Shown: in pieces, positions 24,561-36,500 of the stretch
Position numbering within the stretch: the first letter of the stretch is position 1
Layout of the letters: each line of letters opens with the position of its first letter
Assembly (NCBI GenBank): GCA_004352715.1
Contig: SCFE01000022.1
Span: 857,161-921,160, forward strand
Length of the DNA: 64,000 nt
Direction: 5' to 3'
Source: Hofstenia miamia
Taxonomy: Eukaryota; Xenacoelomorpha; Acoela
Program-made: the position numbers and the translations under genes
Notes under the pieces: model-generated
The model's input: only the letters and a program-made list of their open reading frames with translations
Databases searched by the model: none
What the model was told of the DNA's origin: nothing

Positions 24561-24716
24561 TGTATTTCAAAAAATAAATACAACCGATAATGGTAAGGTA
24601 ACGTCCAAGACTACTAAAACCAAAGTGAAATTACATGATTAAAAATGTCTCTGATTTTATCAGAATATTCTGCTAAGAAATTGTGTTTTAACACGTTGTT
24701 GAATGTAATTACTTGA

Positions 24717-24994
24717 TACCCAGTAAACATGAAACTGTCGTAATGACGTCACTAAGACGACTTTACAAAACAACGTCTTTTCACAATAAAACGACAAACT
24801 ATCAATAAAAATTCAATTTTTAAAAAATTTATCTTCAAATTGTCATAATACTAAAATTATTCCTATTTTTAAATATTTTTTGCTAGACGAAATTATACAA
24901 CGCCACTAATCCGCACTATAAACGCCACTCAAACAATTCAACGCCAAACACCACAAAAACGACATCGTTACAACCGTTCTATGTTTACTGGGTA
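24717..24994. mobile_element. TA-flanked MITE with CCCAGTAAACAT ends
   Basis: A 274-base element (24719-24992) with inverted ends CCCAGTAAACAT and ATGTTTACTGGG, flanked by TA on both sides. The interior is AT-rich with repeated AACG/GACG words (for example AACAACGTCTTTTCAC). No frame. The TA duplication suggests mobilisation by a Tc1/mariner-type enzyme. Confidence 0.7.
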
Positions 24995-25789
24995 AACAAT
25001 TATATTTAAGATTGTGATTTTAGCTCTTCAATATATAATAAACTGTCGTCTTCATTCTAAAAGGGAATCATTTGAAAATTATAATTCTAGCTCTATTGTA
25101 GCTATAATATACATTGTTTAATATTAAATTATTGACTACATGGTCTCTAAGGTTTATAAATAATATAGGAAAATTTAATTTCACCGTAAATGATTTGGCT
25201 TTGCTTGTTTAGTTAGTGTAAACATAAAGCTCTTGACGATCGGTTAAAATTCATTTCCAAAGCAAGCTCAAAGGAACCTAAAGAACGCTGAAATGTTTTA
25301 AGAAGCTAAAAGCTTGCACTCAGAGAGAACAAAGAGAAGGAAAAGCGCACTCTTTAAATCTTGAACTTTATTCTATAGCAAATCATAGTCTTTTAAGTAA
25401 AATACCGCTTGATCACTTAAGGTAACATGTTTTTTATAAATAAATCACTTAATTTTTAAAATTAAATATCGAAATCAGTAAAAATTTTGTATTCTATATT
25501 TAAAGCATATTTCATGTACAAATTGCATTGAACATATGTATTCTTTATGTTAGGATTACGTTAATCTTTGATAGTATAAGTGGCGCGAAGCATAGGGGCT
25601 AGAGGCCTAAGCCTTGGCATTTTTTCAAGAGAAAATTTCACGAATTATGTCATTAAATTTATGTATTTCAATTTTATTAGCTTCTTAGTATATTTTAAAA
25701 CTAAATTTAAGACGTTGTTATTATTATAATGAATCGGCTTACTAGAAAATCGATTTTATGTTAGTTTAGGCAGAATTTCCAATAAACTA

Positions 25790-26055
25790 TAAAACGTTTT
25801 ATACCCCTCTTATAATGATAGAAGACGTTGTAAGACATCTTAAGGTATATATTCTAAACGTCTTATAAACACCATTTTTAAACTTTGCTGAATGCCATCT
25901 TGTGTCCACAAATGATATTGTAAAACGTCTTTTAAACGTCTTCTATACGTCTACTAAAAGTTTTCTAAACGCTTTCTGAGACATTACAAAATGTTGTCTA
26001 AATGATTTCTAAGCTATTTCTAAGAGTTTTCTAAATCATTCTCAAATGTTTGTTA
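25790..26055. repeat. Degenerate short tandem repeat, consensus near TCTAAACGTCTT
   Basis: Words such as TCTAAACGTCTTATAAAC, TAAAACGTCTTTTAAACG, TATACGTCTACTAAAAG and TTTCTAAGAGTTTTCTAAA follow one another with a period of about 11 bases and grow less alike to the right. The ACGTCTT core also occurs in the MITE at 24717-24994, so this may be the expanded interior of a related element. Confidence 0.55.
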
Positions 26056-26179
26056 CAATTTGGTCCGTTTTTTTAAAGGACCAGATCAGGGACTCTCCTT
26101 GAGTGCATGAATGCGTTTAAATCTATTCCTCATGTTGATTTCATTTGACGATATCAATAACGCATGGTTAGCGTTTACA

Positions 26180-27179
26180 NNNNNNNNNNNNNNNNNNNNN
26201 NNNNNNNNNNNNNNNNNNNNNNNNNNNNNNNNNNNNNNNNNNNNNNNNNNNNNNNNNNNNNNNNNNNNNNNNNNNNNNNNNNNNNNNNNNNNNNNNNNNN
26301 NNNNNNNNNNNNNNNNNNNNNNNNNNNNNNNNNNNNNNNNNNNNNNNNNNNNNNNNNNNNNNNNNNNNNNNNNNNNNNNNNNNNNNNNNNNNNNNNNNNN
26401 NNNNNNNNNNNNNNNNNNNNNNNNNNNNNNNNNNNNNNNNNNNNNNNNNNNNNNNNNNNNNNNNNNNNNNNNNNNNNNNNNNNNNNNNNNNNNNNNNNNN
26501 NNNNNNNNNNNNNNNNNNNNNNNNNNNNNNNNNNNNNNNNNNNNNNNNNNNNNNNNNNNNNNNNNNNNNNNNNNNNNNNNNNNNNNNNNNNNNNNNNNNN
26601 NNNNNNNNNNNNNNNNNNNNNNNNNNNNNNNNNNNNNNNNNNNNNNNNNNNNNNNNNNNNNNNNNNNNNNNNNNNNNNNNNNNNNNNNNNNNNNNNNNNN
26701 NNNNNNNNNNNNNNNNNNNNNNNNNNNNNNNNNNNNNNNNNNNNNNNNNNNNNNNNNNNNNNNNNNNNNNNNNNNNNNNNNNNNNNNNNNNNNNNNNNNN
26801 NNNNNNNNNNNNNNNNNNNNNNNNNNNNNNNNNNNNNNNNNNNNNNNNNNNNNNNNNNNNNNNNNNNNNNNNNNNNNNNNNNNNNNNNNNNNNNNNNNNN
26901 NNNNNNNNNNNNNNNNNNNNNNNNNNNNNNNNNNNNNNNNNNNNNNNNNNNNNNNNNNNNNNNNNNNNNNNNNNNNNNNNNNNNNNNNNNNNNNNNNNNN
27001 NNNNNNNNNNNNNNNNNNNNNNNNNNNNNNNNNNNNNNNNNNNNNNNNNNNNNNNNNNNNNNNNNNNNNNNNNNNNNNNNNNNNNNNNNNNNNNNNNNNN
27101 NNNNNNNNNNNNNNNNNNNNNNNNNNNNNNNNNNNNNNNNNNNNNNNNNNNNNNNNNNNNNNNNNNNNNNNNNNNNNNN
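26180..27179. other. Assembly gap (exactly 1000 N)
   Basis: The round length suggests a default-size gap between contigs, unlike the odd lengths of the other gaps. The right edge is an ATT microsatellite (27180-27200). Confidence 0.9.
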
Positions 27180-27207
27180 TATTATTATTATTATTATTAT
27201 TCAATGA

Positions 27208-27524
27208 CTACCCTATTTTTCGAACCATAAGACGCACCGGATTTTAATACGCAGCATCAGTGAACCGATCGTATATAGAATTGAAACAAAATTGTCGAAC
27301 ATGTGAGACTATTCAAAATATTAACAATAACTGTCAATAGTACACAAAAAAGTACACAATTTTTTCGAATCATATTTCTCGTTTTTACAATTTAAATGTT
27401 GAAGACAGCACCACCAAGCAAGCCCATACATTGTTCATACATTACGCGCAACGAATATAAGCGCACTGCCATTTTTTATAAATATAGGACTTATGTGCGC
27501 CTAATAGTCAGAAAAATACAATAG
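27208..27524. mobile_element. Non-autonomous DNA transposon, ISL2EU-like ends
   Basis: Imperfect inverted ends: left CTATTTTTCGAACCATAAGA then CGCACC, right reverse complement with TATTTTTCTGACTATTAGGCG. Ends of the type CCATAAGGCGCACCGGAT are, as I remember, found in ISL2EU-type elements of many animals. The 260-base interior has no frame. Exact borders and target duplication are not certain. Confidence 0.55.
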
Positions 27525-27689
27525 CTAGAAACATCCCGTGTGTCATTGTAATTATTACGTTCTTACCAAAAGTGATTTCTAAAGCTAATCAAAATACAAA
27601 TACTTAAATTAAAATTCACAGTGGACAAAATTGTATGCACATTGTTAAGGAATATATACAATCACATTTATTGTAAATGCAATTGCGGG

Positions 27690-27859
27690 GACTGAGGGCC
27701 TTTGCTGTTTCATGACTTGCCATCAGTGATTGTTACTGTGTTTGATTTTGGACTCACATTGACCTAGGAAGTTGCCAACCAAGGCTTAAGAGACCTTCCT
27801 GCCCTGTGAGATAAGTCATCCAGTTTTGTAACCACGATCCCAACTGGGCTCCCTGTCCA

Positions 27860-27894
<35 letters not shown>
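27690..27894 (+). repeat. LINE 3' tail-like segment ending in (ATT)n
   Basis: A GC-richer block (27690-27860, with GAAGTTGCCAACCAAGGC and CAACTGGGCTCCCTGTCC) runs directly into about 11 ATT units. A unique segment ending in a trinucleotide run is what a 5'-truncated LINE insertion looks like. The minus-strand LINE scrap at 49275-50130 also has ATT runs at its 5' side, so the two need not be the same family. Confidence 0.45.
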
Positions 27895-27895
<1 letters not shown>

Positions 27896-28840
27896 ATTAA
27901 TTGCTCGGTCTTGAACCTTGAAATTGTCTGCAACAGTGATATAAATGTCAAAACATTGTGGTTTTCGATCATAGATGTTACACGTAATGATAAGGACAAA
28001 TCAAATCATTTTCTCGATGTGTGTACCCAGCCTTACGCTTTGGAATTAAGCTTTGTGACTACTATTTAAGAAGCACAACATTGAATTGGTTGTATGATAT
28101 ACACTTGATAAATTCCTAGAAATTTGGAAATTTTGACAATTCTTTGGAATCGATTTGCAAATAAAGCATAAAAGTTTGGCATGAATTTGAAACTTTTTTT
28201 TACCAAATTTTACAAAATGTTTTACTAGGGCCATCAGGCAGCATAAAGTGAACACACAAAACTCAAAAAACAATAAGCAAAGAATTTTAAATTTTTTAGT
28301 AAGTTTGAATTCGGAAGGGGCTAATTAATGAAACCTTTAAAATCAGACTATAAAAATGTTTTAACGATTTTTATCAAACAAAGTTATAAAAATAGCATGT
28401 AATGCGAAAATATGATAGTGAAATAGTTTTGATACATATATTGCAACCAGCCTTTATAGTATTATCCCAATAGTAATTTTCAAACGAAAACATTGATATT
28501 TGCGAGATTTTCTCTTAGTTGACTAAAGGAGAAAATATTTCTCGTTCTCTCTAAAATAGAATTATGGAATTTGTTATTTAATAACTCCAGATTTGTTATT
28601 TGCTCGAACACCAATTCAGTGCATTACACGGTAGAAGTCAATAACCAAATACAACAAGCATTGAAAGAACATAAATAAAATTAGAAATCCAATTGAGAAA
28701 TAGACTTAAATACAGTTAGGACTGGAAGCAGATCAATATGTATCCAATTGAATCCTGTTTTTTTTAAATGCCCACATCCTTTTATATCCAGTTATTTCAG
28801 TTACACGAACAAATGAAGCATAATTATCATTATTTACTCT
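27895..28840. other. No gene recognised
   Basis: AT-rich spacer between the LINE tail and the next LINE. The 75-residue minus frame at 28046-28273 has no recognisable motif. Confidence 0.5.
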
Positions 28841-28849
28841 AGGCTTGAA

Positions 28850-31561
28850 AATGTGCTAAAGTATTTTGGTGGTGATCGCACTGATCAAATATACGATATT
28901 TATAGAAAGGGTAAATACCATGAAGCAAGGAAACCGCCACGAATAATTGACATAAAACAAAGATCCATTTGAGGTACGTAGAACCCTCGCAAATCGAACT
29001 GCACTTTAAAATTATTTAAATATTAAGAACTTTTTTATATCTCACGGAATAAAAAAAGCTGAAAAAGGAATAGAAAACAACCTTCTAATGAAAATACCTG
29101 ATCTGATTGAAAAGAATGGAAAACAACTACCATTAAGAACTTCAAATTATTTGAAGGAAATAAGTCTTATAGTATTTCGAAATTATCGTTCTCGAATTTT
29201 ATTAGTAATAATTATGCAATAGCTTGCTTACAAGAAACAAGGCTCAATGCTAGTATGTCAAACGCATCGATGTTTATTAATAATTATTATAATGCCTGGC
29301 TTGATCGCGATCTTACCAATATCAAAGAACAGGCGGTGGAGGCTTTTTAGTATACATAAGTAAGAAATGGAGTATAAATGAGCCTAAGGTCCTTAAAACA
29401 CTATCAACACCTGACACAGAAAACGATTATAGGTTCCTGCCTAAACATTATAGTAGTATTGTGGTAATTAACATACACCTACCACCAAAAGACGGAAAAG
29501 GGAAAGTTATAAGGAAATAAGAACATTGTTGCTAGTTTCGAGCAAATATCGCATTTTTTTAGTACTTGGAGATGCTAACCAAAAGTCTCTAACAATTCTC
29601 GAGAATTTTCAATTAGAAAACATGGTAAATGAGCCCTAATAAAAGTAAATTAGACATTGTATATATGTCAAATATAACTGTATATGATTGCCAAATTGAG
29701 CCACCGATAGGAAGCTGCAATATTAATTACCACATGGCAGTGCAAATAATACCGAAATGCTCAAACTACAATAAAGTCTGCTTAGAAATAAGTTAAGCAT
29801 CAATAATGTAATTATTAATAAAATGGGCAAGCTGATTAGGGAAATGAATTGGGATGATATTATCGAGAAAAATGATTACCTGAAGGAACAAATATTGTCC
29901 ATCGACGATGAAATAGGAAAATTGTTAAGATCATGCACGATTAACCAAAAAGCAAAGAAGTAGAAGAAAAGATTTCGTACTTGATGCAACACTTAAATAG
30001 ATGCTAACAAGCCAGAAATCATTAATAAAGGCTGGTAAAAAACTGAGCTAAATGCATCACAACGAAATATAAACAAATATGAAAAATTAGAGCGCTTGAG
30101 AGAAATCCAAGATATAAGTACGGCAGAGTTGTACTTTGAAATCGAGAAATGCTTGACACCAAAAGCACCTAACGTCAAAATGAAGTGCATAAGCACGTGA
30201 CATTAAGGTAAATGATAATGATTCCTTAGTTACTGAGTCAATGGTTAATGATCTTCAATCGTGTTAAATCCAACACAAGGATACAGTTAACACCCCTGAT
30301 GGGTTTTTAAGCATTCCCCAGAAGAACTATGTAAGTCATATAGAGGCCTTTACCAGAAATGTATATGGGAGTGTCATTATCTCGACATGGGAAATCGACC
30401 ATCGTAGTTCTTATTCCTGATATAACAAACTATAAAAATTTTAGGCTAATAATAATTAATCCAGTAGCATCTAGATGCCTAGACTCCATGATTGTGACGT
30501 TCTATGCAAAAAAGCTAATAGATGTCTCAGACCCAAATCAATTTGCATATAAACGAAAGAAATCAACAACGGATGCTTTACTATACTTAGTAGACCAAGT
30601 GACTACGACTTTAAATTCAAATGAGACGAAAATAATAAAGGTCACATTTCTAGAATATAGTACCTCAAGAGGAACCTCTGTCAGGTATATTGTTTACATA
30701 CATAACAAATGAGATACGCAATGAACGCGTTGCAAATTCTAGAAATGGAAAAATCCCTTAATATTCAGATGATACCTGTATCACTATCATAATTAGAAGC
30801 TCCTCATGTGAAGCTGATGTCCTATAATCAAAAGAAAATATAAGTGATGTAATTTTTCAAAGGCAAACAATCTCATCATAATTGAAAATAAAGCCGAATT
30901 ATTGACTTTTGCTCATCTCAAGATAAAAGCTAGATATGCTGATAGAGTCACATTAAAGAAGGACAAAAACAAATCATGCAAAATATTTAGGAATTATATT
31001 TAACAAGGAAATTAACTGGAATAATCAGGTGGATTTTGTAGCTAAAAAGCGATTAAAGGTATAATAGGAATAAAATTCTTAATACGATTTCTAAGTACGC
31101 ACAAAAGTGGCTTATATTCAAAGCTTACATAAGACCAATTTACCTACATTCATCTTTTGTTTTTGAAAATGGATTAAAAAGTAAGAAGCGCAAACCACTG
31201 AGAAAACCGCTTTTTGCTACATTATCGAAATTTATTAAGGATGAACTTATTGATAGCATAAGTAACATTTTTATTGAATTATTAAAAATTATTCTATGAA
31301 GGTCTACGAAGATAGAAGTCATTCACTACATGAAAGAATAACTTTGTCCAAATACCACACCAGAACAAAAGTTCTATTTGATGTTGTAAAAGATAGGCGG
31401 TTTTCGACAACCTTCCTTCCAGGAGCGTTAAAGTATATAAATTTTGGAAGGCACCCTCGTTCCTATAGAACATTTTCTTACTAAATCCAATCATCCTCTT
31501 TTTCATAGCACATTGTGCCATGTACGGGAATTAAAGCTTGGATACAATACAATACAATACC
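28850..31561 (+). pseudogene. Decayed non-LTR retrotransposon (endonuclease-RT LINE)
   Basis: Order along the plus strand is that of a LINE. ORF1 end: 28850-28975 (YFGGDRTDQIYDIYRKGKYH). Endonuclease: about 29190-29760, in several frames (ACLQETRLNAS, then NIHLPPKDGKGK, GDANQKS and a LDIVYMSN block). Reverse transcriptase: about 30390-31010, with a finger segment at 30527-30650 (DPNQFAYKRKKSTTDALLYL), a broken Y-x-DD block near 30765 (YSDDT) and a KYLGIIFNKEINW block near 30990. A conserved C-terminal segment lies at 31296-31484 (ITLSKYHTRTKVLFDVV). The end is a run of ATACA units at 31532-31561, the typical 3' tail. Many stops and frame changes make it inactive. Probably a CR1/Jockey-like clade. 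Confidence 0.8.
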
Positions 31562-32042
31562 TCACCTACACTTAAAATTTTACAAAACTAAAATTTTGTG
31601 ATAAAATATTTTGTAAAATCGTTGTATTTTAGCCTTGCGTGGGGCAAAGCAATTCATTTGCAAACTTTAAAAGGCTACAAACTACTTGTTCTAACAATTA
31701 CCAATCATTTAAAAATAGTAAACGCTCTCTTTGCTACAGTAAAGCCGCCAGTTTTCACAATTGCAAAATCTTAAATTATGGGCTTTCTAGAGTTGGCGTT
31801 TAGATCGAATTAATAGTACATAGTGAAGCCTACTACAGAAAAGTGATCACGAGTCTCACTTTTTAATGCTATCACGAGTAAGTATATGTACGTGTCGAAT
31901 GGCATTAGGTAGTCACCCATTGGTAAAGATGAGATTTATACGATTTTTTAGGGCCAAGGCAGACCCGGCCATGATATTTTTCTTTCATCGAACAACTATA
32001 CTAATTCAATTGTGCTGCAGTTTCATTTCATGTCAACCTTAT

Positions 32043-32043
<1 letters not shown>
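31562..32043. other. No gene recognised
   Basis: Spacer between LINE tail and microsatellite; the 84-residue frame beginning at 31866 ends in TA-derived IYIY and is not credible. Confidence 0.5.

Positions 32044-32096
<53 letters not shown>
32044..32096. repeat. (AT)n microsatellite
   Basis: About 26 perfect AT units. Confidence 0.95.
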
Positions 32097-32097
<1 letters not shown>

Positions 32098-32560
32098 CAA
32101 ACATTACAAAAAATACTTAAACAATGTCTTTTAGAACATGACTTAATTAAAAAAACCCCTTCTTGTAGATTATTGTGGGTCTCATTTCAACGTTTTTTTA
32201 ATTTTTTTCTATGGTAAGCCTATTAACAAATTTATTGATTGCTGCAAAATCATTGATTCAATGTTATATTAAAAACAAAACACTTCATTGTATGAAAGCA
32301 AATACTGTATTTCAATACCGTAAACCAATTTTGTAATTTTGTTCTTGTTTGATGTTGAATTTCTAAGATCTTCATTGACATCATATATTATCCATTATTG
32401 AGATTGTTTTGTCATTCCCCCTCTTCTTATTAGACTGGTTTCTCGGACATTCACAAAGCACCATAATTGCATATGTTTTAAAAATATATCTTTAAATTTA
32501 AAAAGAAATTATTAGTAATAGATTACATATTATCAATAGATTACATTATTATCAAAATAA

Positions 32561-32566
32561 TTTATT
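32561..32566 (-). promoter_or_regulatory. Putative polyadenylation signal AATAAA of the sulfotransferase gene
   Basis: AATAAA on the minus strand about 46 bases past the stop codon at 32612. In such AT-rich DNA the hexamer can occur by chance. Confidence 0.5.
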
Positions 32567-32611
32567 TGAATAACCTATGCATGCTTAAAAATAAAAAATC
32601 AGAATGAAGAT

Positions 32612-33523
32612 TTACATTTTTATAAGATTAACAAGTTCTCCCAATTCTTTCTCTACTTTTTCTTTAAATAGAGTGAGTTGCTGTTCTGAAAATTTTTCAA
32701 TTCCTTTGTTATTTTCTCCTTTACGAATAAAATTTTTTATACCAACATCATTAAATCTAGTCTGCATTGCTTTAAAATCGGAGTCTTCTTCTACTTTTTT
32801 CAATGATTCTTGAGATGCACTGATGCCCAGAAACCGTGCAATTTGTTCAACAGTGGCGACTTTATCTTCAACAAGATCTTTGTAATTAACGATTAAACAA
32901 TGGTCTTTACCAATAGTGGTAGCATACTCCAACCATACTTTATGCCATTGGAACCAACTTCCGCAAGCGTGCATTTCTTTGTCAACGAATAATTCATAGA
33001 ACTGATCAAATGTCAAATCCTTGTACAAACGCTTCAAAAAGGGATTGTCGAGATAAAAGTTATAGTTGCTTACCATGCAATCGTAATAATTTCTTACGAC
33101 AATAACAGACTTAGGCTTCTGCTGAAAGTATTCTGTCGGCATCAAAGTTTTACTTAAATGCGTTTTCAATAGCTTTGGTCTTTGACAGCTATCGGTAACA
33201 TCAATTCCATCATATGTGTCTGTTTTATACTCGATAAAAGGAGACGATTTAAATAACTGATCGGAAGCAAAGTCCTTAGAGAGCAAACTCAGCAAAATAG
33301 TTTGCATGAGTGTAGTCCCAACACGCGCATAAGTTATAATAAATGTGTCATCTGCAAAAATCTTCAAATTAAACATTTTTTTCCAATATTCAGCATTAGC
33401 TGAAAGAGGATGGTGTTCTCGATATTCACCATTGATTGTGTAGCAAGCAGTTTTGCCGCCTTCTTCATCGACAGCCTCCCTTAGAATTTTTATCTCCGGC
33501 TCCATTGGTATTGTTTGCTTCAA
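32612..33523 (-). CDS. Cytosolic sulfotransferase (SULT family), single exon
   Basis: A 303-residue intact frame, the usual size for soluble PAPS-dependent sulfotransferases that sulfonate phenols, alcohols or amines. Family marks in order: HPL near 38-40, the cofactor 5'-phosphosulfate loop TYARVGTTL at 64-72, KTHL with catalytic His122, the 3'-phosphate loop RNYYDCMVSNYNFY with Arg144 and Ser152, CGSWFQWHKVWLE at 188-199 (GSWF-x2-H-W-type block), NYKDLVED at 213-220, VEQIARFLG, and the C-terminal RKG at 267-269 that closes on PAPS. Odd: the loop usually reads YPKSGTTW, so here Lys is Arg and Trp is Leu; the Lys normally helps bind and activate PAPS. No signal peptide or membrane segment. 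The first Met (33523) is used; Met7 is a possible alternative start. The intact frame suggests selection. Confidence 0.88.
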   Translation of the reverse strand: MKQTIPMEPEIKILREAVDEEGGKTACYTINGEYREHHPLSANAEYWKKMFNLKIFADDTFIITYARVGTTLMQTILLSLLSKDFASDQLFKSSPFIEYKTDTYDGIDVTDSCQRPKLLKTHLSKTLMPTEYFQQKPKSVIVVRNYYDCMVSNYNFYLDNPFLKRLYKDLTFDQFYELFVDKEMHACGSWFQWHKVWLEYATTIGKDHCLIVNYKDLVEDKVATVEQIARFLGISASQESLKKVEEDSDFKAMQTRFNDVGIKNFIRKGENNKGIEKFSEQQLTLFKEKVEKELGELVNLIKM

Positions 33524-36500
33524 TAATCATATGAAACCACCGATTAAATACACAGTTTGTGAATGTTTGTGCAACAGTTTAAGTCAAAGTACAACTTTTA
33601 CATATATAAACAAATTAAAGGTTGAAACAAGAGGGAGAATAATTCAAAATTTTCCTAAGTATGGAATTTCAATAAACTGGAAAAATTGCAGATAGGCTTT
33701 TTCAACAATACAATTAATGAAGTTTGAGTTATTTTTGACATCTGATGGTGTTTTTGAAATATAGGTTTGGAGCTGAATAAAGTTGTCAAGAATATTTTTC
33801 AATCGCATACGTTTTGCTGCAGATTTCCTACATACATATACAGTATATATATANNNNNNNNNNNNNNNNNNNNNNNNNNNNNNNNNNNNNNNNNNNNNNN
33901 NNNNNNNNNNNNNNNNNNNNNNNNNNNNNNNNNNNNNNNNNNNNNNNNNNNNNNNNNNNNNNNNNNNNNNNNNNNNNNNNNNNNNNNNNNNNNNNNNNNN
34001 NNNNNNNNNNNNNNNNNNNNNNNNNNNNNNNNNNNNNNNNNNNNNNNNNNNNNNNNNNNNNNNNNNNNNNNNNNNNNNNNNNNNNNNNNNNNNNNNNNNN
34101 NNNNNNNNNNNNNNNNNNNNNNNNNNNNNNNNNNNNNNNNNNNNNNNNNNNNNNNNNNNNNNNNNNNNNNNNNNNNNNNNNNNNNNNNNNNNNNNNNNNN
34201 NNNNNNNNNNNNNNNNNNNNNNNNNNNNNNNNNNNNNNNNNNNNNNNNNNNNNNNNNNNNNNNNNNNNNNNNNNNNNNNNNNNNNNNNNNNNNNNNNNNN
34301 NNNNNNNNNNNNNNNNNNNNNNNNNNNNNNNNNNNNNNNNNNNNNNNNNNNNNNNNNNNNNNNNNNNNNNNNNNNNNNNNNNNNNNNNNNNNNNNNNNNN
34401 NNNNNNNNNNNNNNNNNNNNNNNNNNNNNNNNNNNNNNNNNNNNNNNNNNNNNNNNNNNNNNNNNNNNNNNNNNNNNNNNNNNNNNNNNNNNNNNNNNNN
34501 NNNNNNNNNNNNNNNNNNNNNNNNNNNNNNNNNNNNNNNNNNNNNNNNNNNNNNNNNNNNNNNNNNNNNNNNNNNNNNNNNNNNNNNNNNNNNNNNNNNN
34601 NNNNNNNNNNNNNNNNNNNNNNNNNNNNTATATATATATTGTAGTGAAAAAGCAAAACAAAATCTTCTTGACATCACAAATTAGTCGAAATGTCATCTAC
34701 AATTTCAAATCACTTATAAATTATTTATAATTTATACGCATGACCTTCCAAGTTCATGTTTTAAAAGAATTGTGACATCCAGGATATACAATGTAATACA
34801 TAGTTTATCTATATTTGTTTTAAGTATTTAAATCCAACGTACAAGTTCTAAATAAATAGATTACATAAACAAATTGAGGAATTGAAACTATACTTAATTT
34901 TTGTGGTAATAAAATTCAATTCTAAACTTGTTACAAGAAGAGGGGAATTTGATACGTTGAATACAAGAAGATTAGACTAGAATACTATACGTGCGATGTT
35001 CTATAAGGAAAGGAATGCATGCTTTTTATAAAATAAAGTCATTCTAACAAATACGTAATATGATATAAACAATATATTATAAAATATATTAGAAACAATT
35101 GGTCACTTCTCAGTTGTAAAGACGCTTCAACTAAAGAGGTCGATGTTGAAAACGATAGACATTTCATAAGATAATTTGTAAACAAATTTTTGATTGACAG
35201 TTGTACGTATAAATTTTTTAATTATGCCGACGTATTTTGTAAAATCATGGCAAAATTCGAAATAACTGAGGAACATTACCATGCAAAACGATTTCCCTCA
35301 GCACTAAGTCACTTCCCTTATTATTTGTCACTATGTTTCTGAATCACGAATTCATTCTCTAAAGTGTGTTGAAGATTCACTCCGCCATTGTCATTGCGTC
35401 CAATATCGAACATAGCAAAATTTGGGGTGAAATGGATACATTGATGAAGACGATGAATCATAGTCATATAATGCTGACAGTGTGGTGTTATGTGTAACAT
35501 ATATGTACATTAATACGATGATCTTGCCAAAAATGGAGCTCATCAGCAAGAATATCCAATATTAATGCTTTAGCAAAAATATTGCTGTACAAATCAATCA
35601 GTTTCAAAGCTAAATTCTTATCATTTGCTGTGATAACTTATGTATAAAACATGGCATCAACGATGGAGTAAGCTAACAATTAAAACTTATATTGGAGAGT
35701 CTTAGCTGTGATATAACACAGTTATGCATGCTAATGCATATGTGCATTTGGTATTATTCTTGAACATAATAGCATTTCATTTACGTTCTGCGTGTCCTCT
35801 CTTTACAATATGAGTCATGATGAGTCATGATGCTTAAATGAGCATCATTTTGAATTCAAAATCTGGTACTTAAATAATCAATGTCATACCAGCTTTTGAC
35901 AAATCACCATAAGCCGTTTGTAAGTACTTGGTGAAAATGTTTGTACAAACCCAAGAAACTGTATGAAAAAAGTTGGGATGCAGATATCTTTTCACTGCGG
36001 AGAATATTCTTGTCACACCTCTCTAATTGGCCAGTGTTGGAATGTCTCTGGAGGTACACAGTGATGTTGTAAGCATGTACTATTAAATGACGATGTCATT
36101 TATGTTATATTTTTGCATGGCTAAAGCCCATGGGGCCTTTTCAAAACCTTCTGCAGGGTAAGCAATAATATTGACTCAAAACAACATTGATAAAGATACG
36201 CAAGCAGAAGTGACAACCTGCCCTCAACGTTGGGAAGCAAAGCATCAAGCATCGATTGAAGATTTATCTGCTATCATGATAACCAGTAAGGCTAATATTT
36301 GTTGCATCTTTATAAACTTCAATGAAAATTGGCGTATGTAATTTATTTTCTTCTGTTTGACACTCCTATAAGCTGTGTTGTATTTGCGCAGCAAAAATAT
36401 CTATTTTTTATGTCTTGGCTGCAGTGTTTCTCATTCATTTTGTAAAAAAATCAATAAATATGTTTTTCATGTATTATTCGATGTACAAAGCGTTGCTAAA

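Noticed and set aside
26086-27247. Long frames of 300 or more residues across N runs (also at 19000-19600, 20362-21052, 23207-24054, 33644-34730)
   Set aside because: Almost all residues are unknown bases; the flanks give only a few codons.
33453-33695. 80-residue plus frame over the sulfotransferase start
   Set aside because: Shadow of the sulfotransferase coding strand; no motif of its own.
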